Below, piece after piece: positions 1 to 10,022 of a stretch of DNA of 64,000 bases. Source of the stretch: JBCCJA01 sp039045975 (GTDB lineage Bacteria > Planctomycetota > Planctomycetia > Planctomycetales > Planctomycetaceae); the NCBI GenBank assembly GCA_039045975.1, contig JBCCJA010000007.1:43545-107544 (forward strand), written 5' to 3'. Below the pieces are notes generated by a model, which made no database searches, was not told where the DNA came from, and saw only the letters and a program-made list of their open reading frames with translations. The position numbers were made by a program, and so were the translations under genes. Numbering within the stretch: the first letter of the stretch is position 1; every line of letters starts with the position of its first letter.

Positions 1-469
1 CGGCAAGACATTCTTCTGGCCGACGATGCTCGGCGTCGTCGCGGAGCAGTGCCCGAGGGGCGGGGCGTTGACGCTGAACGCGATCAGCGGGATCGGCATG
101 CTCGCCGTCGGTACGCTCGGCTTCCCCTACATCGGGATCTTGCAGGCCAACAACCAGAGGGCCGCGATTGTCGAAGAGACCGCCCTCGAAGAGGTGCCGA
201 CTGTCGAGAAGAAGAGCTACGAGATCCTCGCGTACCAGGCGATCAACGACGACGAGCTGGCCGTCGCGGTCGAGGCGGCCGAAGGCGTGACCGACGAAGA
301 GGTTGCGGAGGTGCGTGCCGCCGCGAACCAGGGCGCGTTGGCCGACATGGCCTACTTCCCGGGCTTCATGCTCGCCTGCTATCTGATCCTCTGGGCATAC
401 TTCTCGTCGACGGGCGGCTACAAGGCTCAGGTCCTGACGAAGGCGGAACCGGAAGCCTCCGCGGCGTAA
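1..469 (+). CDS. MFS transporter, C-terminal part (5' end outside window)
   Basis: The frame is open from the first bases, so the gene begins before the window; the ATG at 26 is internal. About 156 residues are visible. They start with a loop leading into a hydrophobic segment (ISGIGMLAVGTLGFPYIGI), continue with a long acidic soluble stretch rich in Glu and Ala, and end with a last membrane span (FPGFMLACYLILWAYF) and a short polar tail. This fits the last two transmembrane helices of a major facilitator transporter of the kind common in planctomycetes, with a hydrophilic insert between them. The substrate cannot be inferred. The stop is TAA at 467-469, followed by a strong hairpin at 496-527. 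Confidence 0.6.
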   Translation, partial: GKTFFWPTMLGVVAEQCPRGGALTLNAISGIGMLAVGTLGFPYIGILQANNQRAAIVEETALEEVPTVEKKSYEILAYQAINDDELAVAVEAAEGVTDEEVAEVRAAANQGALADMAYFPGFMLACYLILWAYFSSTGGYKAQVLTKAEPEASAA

Positions 470-495
470 TCGAAGCCGACCTTTCGGAACGAAAC

Positions 496-527
496 GAGCC
501 GGCCCGGACTGACGTCCGGGCCGGCTC
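496..527 (+). terminator. hairpin after the MFS gene, probable terminator
   Basis: A 14-bp perfect stem (GAGCCGGCCCGGAC and its complement) closes a 4-nt loop 26 bases after the TAA of the MFS gene. The downstream tract is only weakly T-rich (TCTGCAT), so termination is inferred mainly from the stem and its position. Confidence 0.55.
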
Positions 528-822
528 TCTGCATTGCGTCACGCCGAATCGATCGGCGTGGAGGTGGCCGCCGCGAAGGGCAGCCCGCCGGCTGCCTGAC
601 TAGGCGGTCACACCTCGTTGGCTGGGTAAATCGGATATCACGTGACCACCTCCTTTCGAATGAAACAGCCCGCTACTGCCGGTGCCAAAGTTCCGGCCTG
701 TTCGCAGGGGGACGACCGCCGCGGTGCGTGCCGCGGCACATGCGAGCATGGTGACGGCTTCCGCCGAGGCGGCAAGATGGAAAATCGGAATTCTCAACAG
801 CCTTCACATCCGCCCGCGCATG
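528..822. other. intergenic stretch, no gene supported
   Basis: This lies between the MFS terminator and the tRNA-Gly terminator. Short open frames exist on both strands, but their composition is random (Arg/Pro/Ala-rich), they lack a ribosome binding site, and one runs into the tRNA. I see no RNA gene, repeat or clear promoter. Confidence 0.4.
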
Positions 823-921
<99 letters not shown>

Positions 922-1084
922 GGTCGGGACGGCCCGCCAGCCGACTTGCCTGCAGAATACTCGTCAACACAGTCTCGGGCCAGATCGAGGATTGCTACGA
1001 CGATCTCACGCCGAGCTGATTAAGAATCAGAACGAGCGGCTCACGGAACGCCAGAGCCCTTAATTCGTCGAACAAGTTCGCGCA

Positions 1085-1119
1085 AAAAGGAGCCCTGTCG
1101 GACCGAAGTCCGACAGGGC
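1085..1119 (-). terminator. terminator of the 23S-5S transcript
   Basis: On the minus strand, a stem GCCCTGTCGGAC with its complement and a TTCG-type loop is followed by CTCC and TTTTT. It lies immediately after the 5S 3' end and is a textbook intrinsic terminator. Confidence 0.85.
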
Positions 1120-1122
1120 ATA

Positions 1123-1232
1123 ACCCGGCGACGACCTACTTTCGCACCTTGCGGCACTATCATCGGCTCCGGATGCTTAACGGTCGTGTTCGGAATGGGA
1201 ACGAGTGTGGCCACCCGGATATGGTCACCGGA
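1123..1232 (-). rRNA. rrf: 5S ribosomal RNA
   Basis: The minus strand carries the conserved 5S core (CCATTCCGAACACG, then GGTGCGAAAGTAGGTC near the 3' end). The ends pair to form helix I (CCGGTGAC with GTCGCCGG). The length is about 110 nt; the ends are estimated to within a few bases. It lies about 100 nt downstream of 23S and is followed by a strong terminator. Confidence 0.9.
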
Positions 1233-1332
1233 ATCGACCCGTCGGCGTCTCCGCCGGCCGGGCCGCGATCGTTTCGAGTGCCTCTTTTCCAGTCGCAAAG
1301 GCCACTGATTCGCCCGAAGGCGGAGATCAGTG

Positions 1333-4098
<2,766 letters not shown>

Positions 4099-4395
4099 AC
4101 AGATCTCGACCCGCGGACGGGAGTCTCACTTCCCGACGACCCCGAAGGGCCCGAGCACGAACCGCGACCGGCATGGTGAGCCGCTCGACCCGAAGGCCTG
4201 CGGCCGCCTTTGCGCTTGGAATTGACCAGAGTCGGCCGTCACGTGTCGCCACGCGGCGGCTTCGTCGTGTCAAAAAAGATGCCACTCGAAACGATCGAAT
4301 TGTCAAAGATCGTGCGGCCGAGGCCACAATCAGGCTCGGCTTTCGATGCCGAACCAATTTGCCACCAGACCGAAGCCTGGTCAGCGAGGGGCGGG

Positions 4396-4424
4396 ATGTT
4401 ATCTGTGCCCGGAGAGGCGGTCAA
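4396..4424 (-). promoter_or_regulatory. sigma-70-type promoter candidate for 23S-5S, in a 396-nt spacer
   Basis: In the 4099-4494 spacer between tRNA-Ala and 23S, the minus strand has TTGACC (4419-4424), exactly 17 bp, then TAACAT (4396-4401). This is a 5/6 and 4/6 match to consensus at ideal spacing. It lies about 300 nt upstream of the 23S 5' end, leaving a long leader. Two further TTGACA hexamers on the minus strand (4301-4306, 4268-4273) have no good -10 partner. Nothing else is recognised in the spacer. Confidence 0.55.
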
Positions 4425-4494
4425 CTAAGTCGTCGCGACCCCCCGGGAAATTTCTTGACAGCACCCCGCGACCCCCGCGATCCCCCGAAAACAC

Positions 4495-4567
4495 TGGAGA
4501 CGATGGGGCTCGAACCCACAACCCCCGGCTTGCAAAGCCGGTGCTCTCCCAATTGAGCTACGTCCCC
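4495..4567 (-). tRNA. tRNA-Ala (anticodon TGC)
   Basis: The minus strand gives a full cloverleaf: acceptor GGGGACG/CGTCTCC (one G-T pair), D arm AGCTCAATTGGGAGAGC, anticodon stem CCGGC/GCCGG with loop TTTGCAA (anticodon TGC), and T arm GGGTTCGAGCCCC. Discriminator A; no encoded CCA. In most bacteria this tRNA lies in the 16S-23S spacer; here 16S is absent. Confidence 0.93.
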
Positions 4568-4580
4568 GCGTCGCGACAGG

Positions 4581-4615
4581 AAAACAGCCGCCGGACGTCG
4601 CCCGGCGGCTGTTTT
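4581..4615 (-). terminator. terminator-like hairpin between tRNA-Ile and tRNA-Ala
   Basis: AAAACAGCCGCCGG is repeated as its complement CCGGCGGCTGTTTT, giving a 14-bp stem with a short loop and a T run on both strands. It lies 6 bases after tRNA-Ile in the transcription direction and 14 bases before tRNA-Ala. It could terminate the tRNA-Ile transcript or serve as a processing stem if both tRNAs are cotranscribed. Confidence 0.65.
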
Positions 4616-4621
4616 CGGCAG

Positions 4622-4695
<74 letters not shown>

Positions 4696-4706
4696 CTGAC
4701 CGCCGC

Positions 4707-4735
4707 ATAGTGTCCGGCCGCACGGCGGGTGTCTA
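4707..4735 (-). promoter_or_regulatory. promoter candidate for tRNA-Ile
   Basis: The minus strand shows TAGACA (4730-4735, 5/6 match to TTGACA), a 17-bp spacer, then CACTAT (4707-4712, weak match to TATAAT). The tRNA begins about 12 nt downstream. Spacing and position support it; the -10 is poor. Confidence 0.35.
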
Positions 4736-4843
4736 CCGACCATGACCGACACGGCGGAGGCCAGCCGGTTCGGTCACCGGCGGCACATCTGACGCTACCA
4801 TGTTGCGGCCGACGGCCCGCGGGCCGACTTCACGGAGCTTGTT

Positions 4844-5143
4844 ATGCATCGACCACAGGCCGACGGCATTCCGCCGACCGAGTTGCTCGACACGACGCAC
4901 GATTTCCCCTGCGAATTCACGTTCAAAGTGATCGGCAAGGACGAGCGGGGCTTCGCGGCGAGGGTCGTCGCGGCGATCCGCGAGTCGGTCTGCCTGGCGA
5001 CCGACCCGCCATTCCGCGTCAGGCGGACTTCAAGCGGGCGGCACATGTGTGTCACGGTCGAGCCCCGGGTGCCGCACGCCGACGCGGTCCTTGAGGCCTA
5101 TGCCGAAATCAAGCGGATCGACGGCGTCGTCATGGTGCTGTGA
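4844..5143 (+). CDS. DUF493 (YbeD-like) family protein
   Basis: This 99-residue protein matches the small ACT-like DUF493/UPF0250 family: an N-terminal strand with FPCEFTFKVIG, a helix with FAARVVAAI, a SGRHMCVTVE strand, and a C-terminal VLEAYAEIKRIDGVVMVL unit. Members are cytosolic and are thought to have a regulatory role like lipoate-linked YbeD, but the function is not established. GGAG lies 7 bases before the ATG. It is transcribed away from the tRNA block, 85 bases upstream of the glycerate kinase start, and may share its transcript. Confidence 0.75.
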   Translation: MHRPQADGIPPTELLDTTHDFPCEFTFKVIGKDERGFAARVVAAIRESVCLATDPPFRVRRTSSGRHMCVTVEPRVPHADAVLEAYAEIKRIDGVVMVL

Positions 5144-5228
5144 TACGCGGCGGGCGAAAGGGTTTGCCGCCGAACCCGGCGCTGCCAAAGAGGGAAGTCA
5201 GAGGGTCAGGAGCGATACGGGACGAGCC

Positions 5229-6563
5229 GTGCGTGATCTCGCCGAGGACATCTGGAGGGCCGGCGTCGCCGCGGTCGACCCGACGCGCTGCGTCTCGAAA
5301 TCGGTGCACGTCACCGGCGACGAGATCGGCGTTTCGGGTCAGGAATTCCGCATAGGCCCGGGCGGTCGCTGCGTGGTGCTGGGGGCGGGGAAGGCCGCCG
5401 CGAGCATGGCTGCGGGCGTTCTCGACGCACTCCGCCCGGCCACGGACGCGGGCCGATTTCGGGTCGAAGGGCTCGTCAGCGTGCCGTCCGACTGCGTGCG
5501 AGACCTCGGCCCGATCGAAGCCACGGCGGGCCGCCCGGCGGGTCGGAACGAGCCGACCGCCGCCGCGGTCGCGGCGACCGACCGCATGCTCCGACTGGCG
5601 GCGACGACGACCGCCGACGACGTCGTGCTGCTGCTGATTTCGGGCGGGGGCAGTGCGTTGCTGGCGAAACCGGCGGGGGGGTTGTCCCTCGAAGACAAGC
5701 TCGACGTCACCCGTCGGCTCGCGAAAGCCGGCGCCTCGATCGGAGACTTGAACACGGTTCGCCGTGAACTCTCGGCGGTGAAAGGCGGGCGTTTCGCCGA
5801 CGCGATCGCCACGCCGCAGGCGGCGGCGGTCGTGATCTCGGACATCGTCGGCGACCCGCTCGACCTGATCGCGTCGGGCCCCGGGTTCCGCAGCATCGGG
5901 GACGCGGCCGGTGCGCTGTCGGTCCTGCGAAAATACGGCGTCGAGCCCCCTTCGGCGGTCCGGGGCCATCTCCTGCAGGCGAGTAAGTCTCCGCCAGCGG
6001 CCAAACGGCGGCCGGCTCTGCCGCACGCCGTCGTCGCGAGTAACGCCGTCGCCGTGCGGGCGGCTGCGGCGAAAGCCGAGGAGCTCGGTTTCCGCGTCGA
6101 GTCGCTCGGCTCGGAGAACGAGGGAGAGGCGGCCGCGGAAGGCAGGAACATCGCCGAACGTGCCGTCGCGATCCGACGCGGTGTCGGACTGGGCGACCGA
6201 CCGGTCTGTTTACTCAGCGGCGGGGAACCGACCGTCCGCCTCGCCAAGACCGACTTGCCGCAGAAGGGCGGCCGCAATCAGGAGCTCGCGGTCGCGGCGG
6301 CGGAGTTCCTGCGGGCACACGACCCGTCGAGGATCACATTGCTCGCGGGCGGGACCGACGGGGAGGACGGTCCGACCGACGCGGCGGGCGGCTTCGCGGA
6401 CGCGGCGATGCTCGCGAAGATGACCGAGTGCGGGCTCGACCCGCGTGAGTTCCTCGCGATCAACAATACCTACCCGTTGCTGGAACGGGCCGACGCCCTC
6501 TTCCGGACCGGGCCGACCGGCACCAACGTGATGGACCTGCGGGTCGTGCTGATCGCCCCGTGA
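5229..6563 (+). CDS. glycerate 2-kinase (MOFRL/DUF4147 family)
   Basis: Predicted to phosphorylate D-glycerate to 2-phosphoglycerate with ATP in the cytosol. The N-terminal DUF4147 domain has VVLGAGKAAASMA (about residue 52 on) and LLLISGGGSALLAKPAGG. The C-terminal MOFRL domain has LLSGGEPTVRL, KGGRNQELAVAAAEFL and LLAGGTDGEDGPTDAAGG. The frame stays open upstream to 5049, but the first 60 codons have random composition and overlap DUF493; GTG 5229 (VRDLAEDIWRAGVAAVDP) matches where the family begins, giving 444 residues, normal for the family. An AGGAG lies rather far upstream (5207-5211). It converges with hisA. Confidence 0.85.
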   Translation: MRDLAEDIWRAGVAAVDPTRCVSKSVHVTGDEIGVSGQEFRIGPGGRCVVLGAGKAAASMAAGVLDALRPATDAGRFRVEGLVSVPSDCVRDLGPIEATAGRPAGRNEPTAAAVAATDRMLRLAATTTADDVVLLLISGGGSALLAKPAGGLSLEDKLDVTRRLAKAGASIGDLNTVRRELSAVKGGRFADAIATPQAAAVVISDIVGDPLDLIASGPGFRSIGDAAGALSVLRKYGVEPPSAVRGHLLQASKSPPAAKRRPALPHAVVASNAVAVRAAAAKAEELGFRVESLGSENEGEAAAEGRNIAERAVAIRRGVGLGDRPVCLLSGGEPTVRLAKTDLPQKGGRNQELAVAAAEFLRAHDPSRITLLAGGTDGEDGPTDAAGGFADAAMLAKMTECGLDPREFLAINNTYPLLERADALFRTGPTGTNVMDLRVVLIAP

Positions 6564-6671
6564 GCGTCTTCCGAGACCGACGCGGACGCTCGTCGGCCTC
6601 GCTCCCGGGGCCCAGCGATGCCGGTCAGCTCATCGGCTATCGGCGGATCGCGGGAGTGAGAGGTCTGCTTC

Positions 6672-7415
6672 TTATCCCGCGGCCCCGACGGCTCCTTCGA
6701 CCGACATCGTGCCCTCATAGAGAGCTCGGCCGACGATCGCACCGACGACTCCGTGATGGCGTTCCCGGAGTGTGACCAGCTTCGCGATGTCCTCGGTGGT
6801 CGTGACGCCGCCGGAGGCGATGACCGGCAGGCCGAGGTCGGCCAACTCGCCGAGGTCATGTAGCGTGCCGTCGTCGATCCCTTGGAGCATCCCGTCGTTC
6901 GCGATGTTCGTGTAGACGACGGCCGCGACCGGGGTGCCGGCGTAGCGGGCGGCGAGTTCGACGGCCGACGTTTCCGAGACGTCGAGCCAGCCGTCGGTCG
7001 CAACTTTGCCGTCCTTCGCGTCGATCCCGAGCACGAGGCGGTCGGGCAGGCGTTGGGCGGTCCGTTTGAACCAGACCGGGTCCTTCAACGCGGCCGTGCC
7101 GACGATCGCGCGGTCCACACCGAGCTTTTCGAGCACGGTCTCAAGCGCGTGGTCGTCGCGGACCCCGCCGCCGAGCTGGATCGGGACGTCGGCCGCGGCC
7201 CGGATCGCGCGGACGGCCTCAAGGTTCGTCGGCCCGCCCGAGGCGGCGGCATCGAGGTCGACGACGTGCAGCCGCGTCGCACCCTCGGCGACGAAGCGGC
7301 GGGCGACTTCGCCGGGGTCGTCGCTGTAGACGGTTTCCCGGGCGTAATCGCCCTGCGTGAGCCGGACGACGCGGCCGCCGCGGAGGTCGATGGCGGGCAG
7401 AATTTCGAGAGGCAT
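6672..7415 (-). CDS. hisA: 1-(5-phosphoribosyl)-5-[(5-phosphoribosylamino)methylideneamino]imidazole-4-carboxamide isomerase
   Basis: HisA carries out the Amadori-type isomerisation of ProFAR to PRFAR, the fourth step of histidine biosynthesis. The 247 residues form a (beta-alpha)8 barrel. The start LEILPAIDLRGGRVVRLTQGD holds the general acid/base Asp10, and VLGIDAKDG holds the second catalytic Asp (about 132). The phosphate-binding loops LGGGVRD (81-87) and VIASGGVTTTEDI are present. The ATG at 7415 follows hisH by 14 bases, so the two are cotranscribed and HisA makes the substrate of the HisH-HisF complex. hisF is not in the window. Confidence 0.93.
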   Translation of the reverse strand: MPLEILPAIDLRGGRVVRLTQGDYARETVYSDDPGEVARRFVAEGATRLHVVDLDAAASGGPTNLEAVRAIRAAADVPIQLGGGVRDDHALETVLEKLGVDRAIVGTAALKDPVWFKRTAQRLPDRLVLGIDAKDGKVATDGWLDVSETSAVELAARYAGTPVAAVVYTNIANDGMLQGIDDGTLHDLGELADLGLPVIASGGVTTTEDIAKLVTLRERHHGVVGAIVGRALYEGTMSVEGAVGAAG

Positions 7416-7429
7416 AGACGCGGGTCGGC

Positions 7430-8044
7430 TCAGAGCGCCGCGAAGTTCTCCAGAATGCGGAGGCCGTCGCGCTGGCTCTTTTCGGGGTGGAACTGGGTCG
7501 CGAACAGATTGCCGCGTTCCACCATCGAAACGAAAGCGGGCCCGTATTCGGTCGTCGTCGCGACGACGTCGGCGTCGTCCGGAACGACATAGTAGCTGTG
7601 GACGAAATAGACCGACGCGTCGTCGCCGAGGCCGCCCAACAGTCGCGACGGTTTCGCCCGCCGGAGCGTGTTCCAGCCCATATGCGGGACCTTGCCGGGA
7701 ACTTCGTCGCCGAAGCGGACGACTTCGCCGGCGATCAGGCCGAGGCCCTCGTGCTCGCCGTCTTCGTAGCCGCGGTCGAACAACAGCTGCAGCCCTAAGC
7801 AGATACCGAGGAACGGCTTATCGTCACCGACATGCCGGCAGACGGGGCCGTCGAGCCCGCTCGACCGGAGTGCCGCGATCGCGTCGCGGAACGCGCCGAC
7901 GCCGGGCAGCACCAGCTTCGACGCCGTGGCGACGACGGCCGGGTCGGCGGTCACGGTCGGCCGCATCCCGACGCGTTCGCAGGCCCGGGCCACCGAACGC
8001 AGGTTGCCCATCCCGTAATCGACGATCGTCACGTCTGGCGACAT
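7430..8044 (-). CDS. hisH: imidazole glycerol phosphate synthase, glutaminase subunit
   Basis: Class I glutamine amidotransferase that supplies ammonia to HisF. The triad is visible: Cys82 in FLGICLGLQLLF, and His186 and Glu188 in TQFHPEKS. The N-terminal VTIVDYGMGNLRS is typical. The frame is open to a codon at 8071, which would overlap the prepilin peptidase gene; the ATG at 8044 is preferred because AGAAAGAGAG lies about 5 bases upstream and it leaves a 16-base gap. That gives 204 residues, the usual length. Confidence 0.93.
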   Translation of the reverse strand: MSPDVTIVDYGMGNLRSVARACERVGMRPTVTADPAVVATASKLVLPGVGAFRDAIAALRSSGLDGPVCRHVGDDKPFLGICLGLQLLFDRGYEDGEHEGLGLIAGEVVRFGDEVPGKVPHMGWNTLRRAKPSRLLGGLGDDASVYFVHSYYVVPDDADVVATTTEYGPAFVSMVERGNLFATQFHPEKSQRDGLRILENFAAL

Positions 8045-8060
8045 CGGCTCTCTTTCTCGG

Positions 8061-9335
8061 TCACTCGCCACGCCAGGCCCGCAGGCCGCGTCGGCCCGAC
8101 GCGGCGGCGACGCCGGGCCAGTCCTCGCCCCGGCCCCAGCCGTCCGACACCGACGCGGGGGCGACGTTCGCCCGTCCGGGCGGGTCGTCGTACCAGACGT
8201 CGTCGTCGAGCCCGGCGAGCCGCTTGAGCAGTCGCATCAGCAGCAGCAGCACGGCGAGCAGGGCGGTCATCGTGACCGCGACGACGAGCAGCAGCGGCCC
8301 GAGCAGGCAGGCCCGCTCGACCGACGGCCAGACGTACGGCCACGCCAGGATCAGCAGCACCGCCCCGGCCGCCAGCGACGGCCCGTAAGGGAACTCGCTG
8401 GAGGGCCGCAGCGTTTTCGTCAGCACCAGGCCGACACAGGCACACGCCGGCGCGAGGAAGAAGACCGCCGCGACCGCCTGCCAGCCGAGGAACGCGCCGA
8501 TCATCGCCATGAGGATCACGTCGCCGAAGCCCATCGCCTCGCGGCCGAGCGCCCAGCCGCCGAGCACGCGCACGACCCACACGATCCCGCCGCCGACGAA
8601 CAGCCCGACCACCGACGCGACGAAGCCGTGCACGTGCGGCGAAGACGCGACCCAAGCCGGCACGGCCGCGCCGGGGGCCGCCGGAGGGCCGCCGGTCACC
8701 AGGGCGGAGAACGAGGCGTCGGCGAACCAGACCGGCACGGGGATCAGCCGCCCGCTCAGCGTCGCGAAGGCGACCGCGAACAGGCCGGTCGGCACCGTCG
8801 ACCCGTCGGGGATCGTCATCGTCTCCAGATCGGTCAACGTCGCGACGACGAGCCCCCACACGAGCACGAGGTGGCCGACGAGCAGACACCAGTGTGCCGC
8901 GGCGTCGGCCGGCACCGCGGCACGCAGGGCCGCGTCGACCGGCGTGACGAAGCCCGACAGGTCGACGTACGCGACCGCGGCGAATAGTCCGGCGGTGAGC
9001 AGTTCGACGCCCCACCGCCGCAGCTCGACGCCGAACGACCCGCAGCGATACGGGTTGCCCGGCAGCCAACGCCCGACGAGCGGCAGGTGATGCCACGGCC
9101 GCATCGCCTGCCACAACGCCCGCTCCCGCGGGGGCACGTCGGCGACGTCGGCCCAGGTCGACCGCACCGACCGGGCCGACAGCGCGAGCTCGAACTTCAG
9201 CCCGGCGAGGAAGCCGGCCGGCGGCATGCCCGCGGCGAACAGCGTCTCGTCCCGCACGAAACGGTCGGCACACCGCAGCGCGAGCCGACCGGCGAAACAG
9301 CCGAAGACGAAGCAGCACGCGACCGCCGCCGTCAC
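8061..9335 (-). CDS. prepilin peptidase (A24 family aspartic protease)
   Basis: Polytopic membrane protein expected to cleave (and perhaps N-methylate) type IV pilin-like leaders on the cytoplasmic side. Both catalytic aspartates are present: Asp169 in ATLTDLETMTIPD and Asp272 in the GxGD motif of MGFGDVILMAMIGAFLGW. At 424 residues it is longer than classical PilD. The N-terminal 110 residues lack the usual paired CxxC zinc motif, with only one Cys near residue 98. The start is GTG 9335, overlapping the aroK stop by 4 bases (GTGA). A natural client in this window is the DUF1559 protein at 18839, but that link is inferred. Confidence 0.8.
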   Translation of the reverse strand: MTAAVACCFVFGCFAGRLALRCADRFVRDETLFAAGMPPAGFLAGLKFELALSARSVRSTWADVADVPPRERALWQAMRPWHHLPLVGRWLPGNPYRCGSFGVELRRWGVELLTAGLFAAVAYVDLSGFVTPVDAALRAAVPADAAAHWCLLVGHLVLVWGLVVATLTDLETMTIPDGSTVPTGLFAVAFATLSGRLIPVPVWFADASFSALVTGGPPAAPGAAVPAWVASSPHVHGFVASVVGLFVGGGIVWVVRVLGGWALGREAMGFGDVILMAMIGAFLGWQAVAAVFFLAPACACVGLVLTKTLRPSSEFPYGPSLAAGAVLLILAWPYVWPSVERACLLGPLLLVVAVTMTALLAVLLLLMRLLKRLAGLDDDVWYDDPPGRANVAPASVSDGWGRGEDWPGVAAASGRRGLRAWRGE

Positions 9336-9883
9336 TCCGCCGCCCCGGCGGCGTACCCGGCCGGACGACGCCAGATCTTCGCGGCGATCTCGGCGACGAT
9401 GTCGGGCACGTCGCGGCCGTCGACGTCGACGACGACCGTCGCGGCGGCCTCGTAGACCGGCGTCCGCTCCGCGAGGACGGTGTCGACCTCGGCGACCGGG
9501 TCGGCCCCGCCGGCGAGCGCGGGGCGTCGCGACGCGGTCGCGGCGTCGCCGCCGATACGGGCCGCGAGCGTCTCGCCGTCGGCCCGCAGATAGACGACCG
9601 GGCCCTTCTCCCGTGCGAGAGTCCGCGTGTCGTCGTCGAGCACCGCCCCGCCGCCGGCGGCGATCACGACGCCGTCACGCCCCAGCAGTGTCGCCATCAC
9701 GTCGCGTTCGACCATGCGGAACGCGGGCTCGCCGTCGTCCTCGAAGACCGACGCGATCGAGCGGCCCATGTGGGCCTCGATCTCGGTGTCGGCGTCGACC
9801 GGCTTGAGCCCGAACTTCGCCGCCAGCGGCGTCGCGACGGTCGACTTCCCGCTGCCGCGATATCCGATGAGCGTGATGACCAT
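9332..9883 (-). CDS. aroK: shikimate kinase
   Basis: Phosphorylates shikimate at O3 with ATP, fifth step of the chorismate pathway. The 183 residues contain Walker A GYRGSGKST (7-15), DAD (30-32) for Mg/shikimate binding, FRMVERD with the substrate Arg, AAGGGAV (about 75-81), and RRPAL of the lid. The frame runs upstream to 10021, but those codons cover a palindromic repeat and have no conserved content; ATG 9883 (MVITLIGYRG) is the family start. No clear Shine-Dalgarno is seen. The upstream gene is aroDE, so steps 3, 4 and 5 of the pathway are adjacent. Confidence 0.9.
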   Translation of the reverse strand: MVITLIGYRGSGKSTVATPLAAKFGLKPVDADTEIEAHMGRSIASVFEDDGEPAFRMVERDVMATLLGRDGVVIAAGGGAVLDDDTRTLAREKGPVVYLRADGETLAARIGGDAATASRRPALAGGADPVAEVDTVLAERTPVYEAAATVVVDVDGRDVPDIVAEIAAKIWRRPAGYAAGAAE

Positions 9884-9939
9884 GAATTCGGCGTCCGAAC
9901 GAACCGAGGGCCCGGCGAGCCGCCAGACCATACCAATCA

Positions 9940-10010
9940 AAGCCCGAGCGGTAACGCGAAGGCGTTGCGTGTTCCCGCGCCGCCAAACGTTCGCGTTACC
10001 GCTAAGGCTT
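9940..10010. repeat. long inverted repeat between aroDE and aroK
   Basis: AAGCC-NN-AGCGGTAACGCGAA (9940-9960) is matched by its complement at 9990-10010: 19 of 21 positions pair and a 29-nt loop is left. It fills the aroDE-aroK gap and could act as a partial terminator or mRNA-stabilising stem. It looks like a dispersed chromosomal palindrome. Confidence 0.6.
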
Positions 10011-10022
10011 CGAGCACTCACC

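Noticed and set aside
4099..4494. Possible remnant of 16S in the spacer upstream of 23S
   Set aside because: No conserved 16S segment (such as the anti-Shine-Dalgarno end or the 530 loop) is recognisable on either strand.
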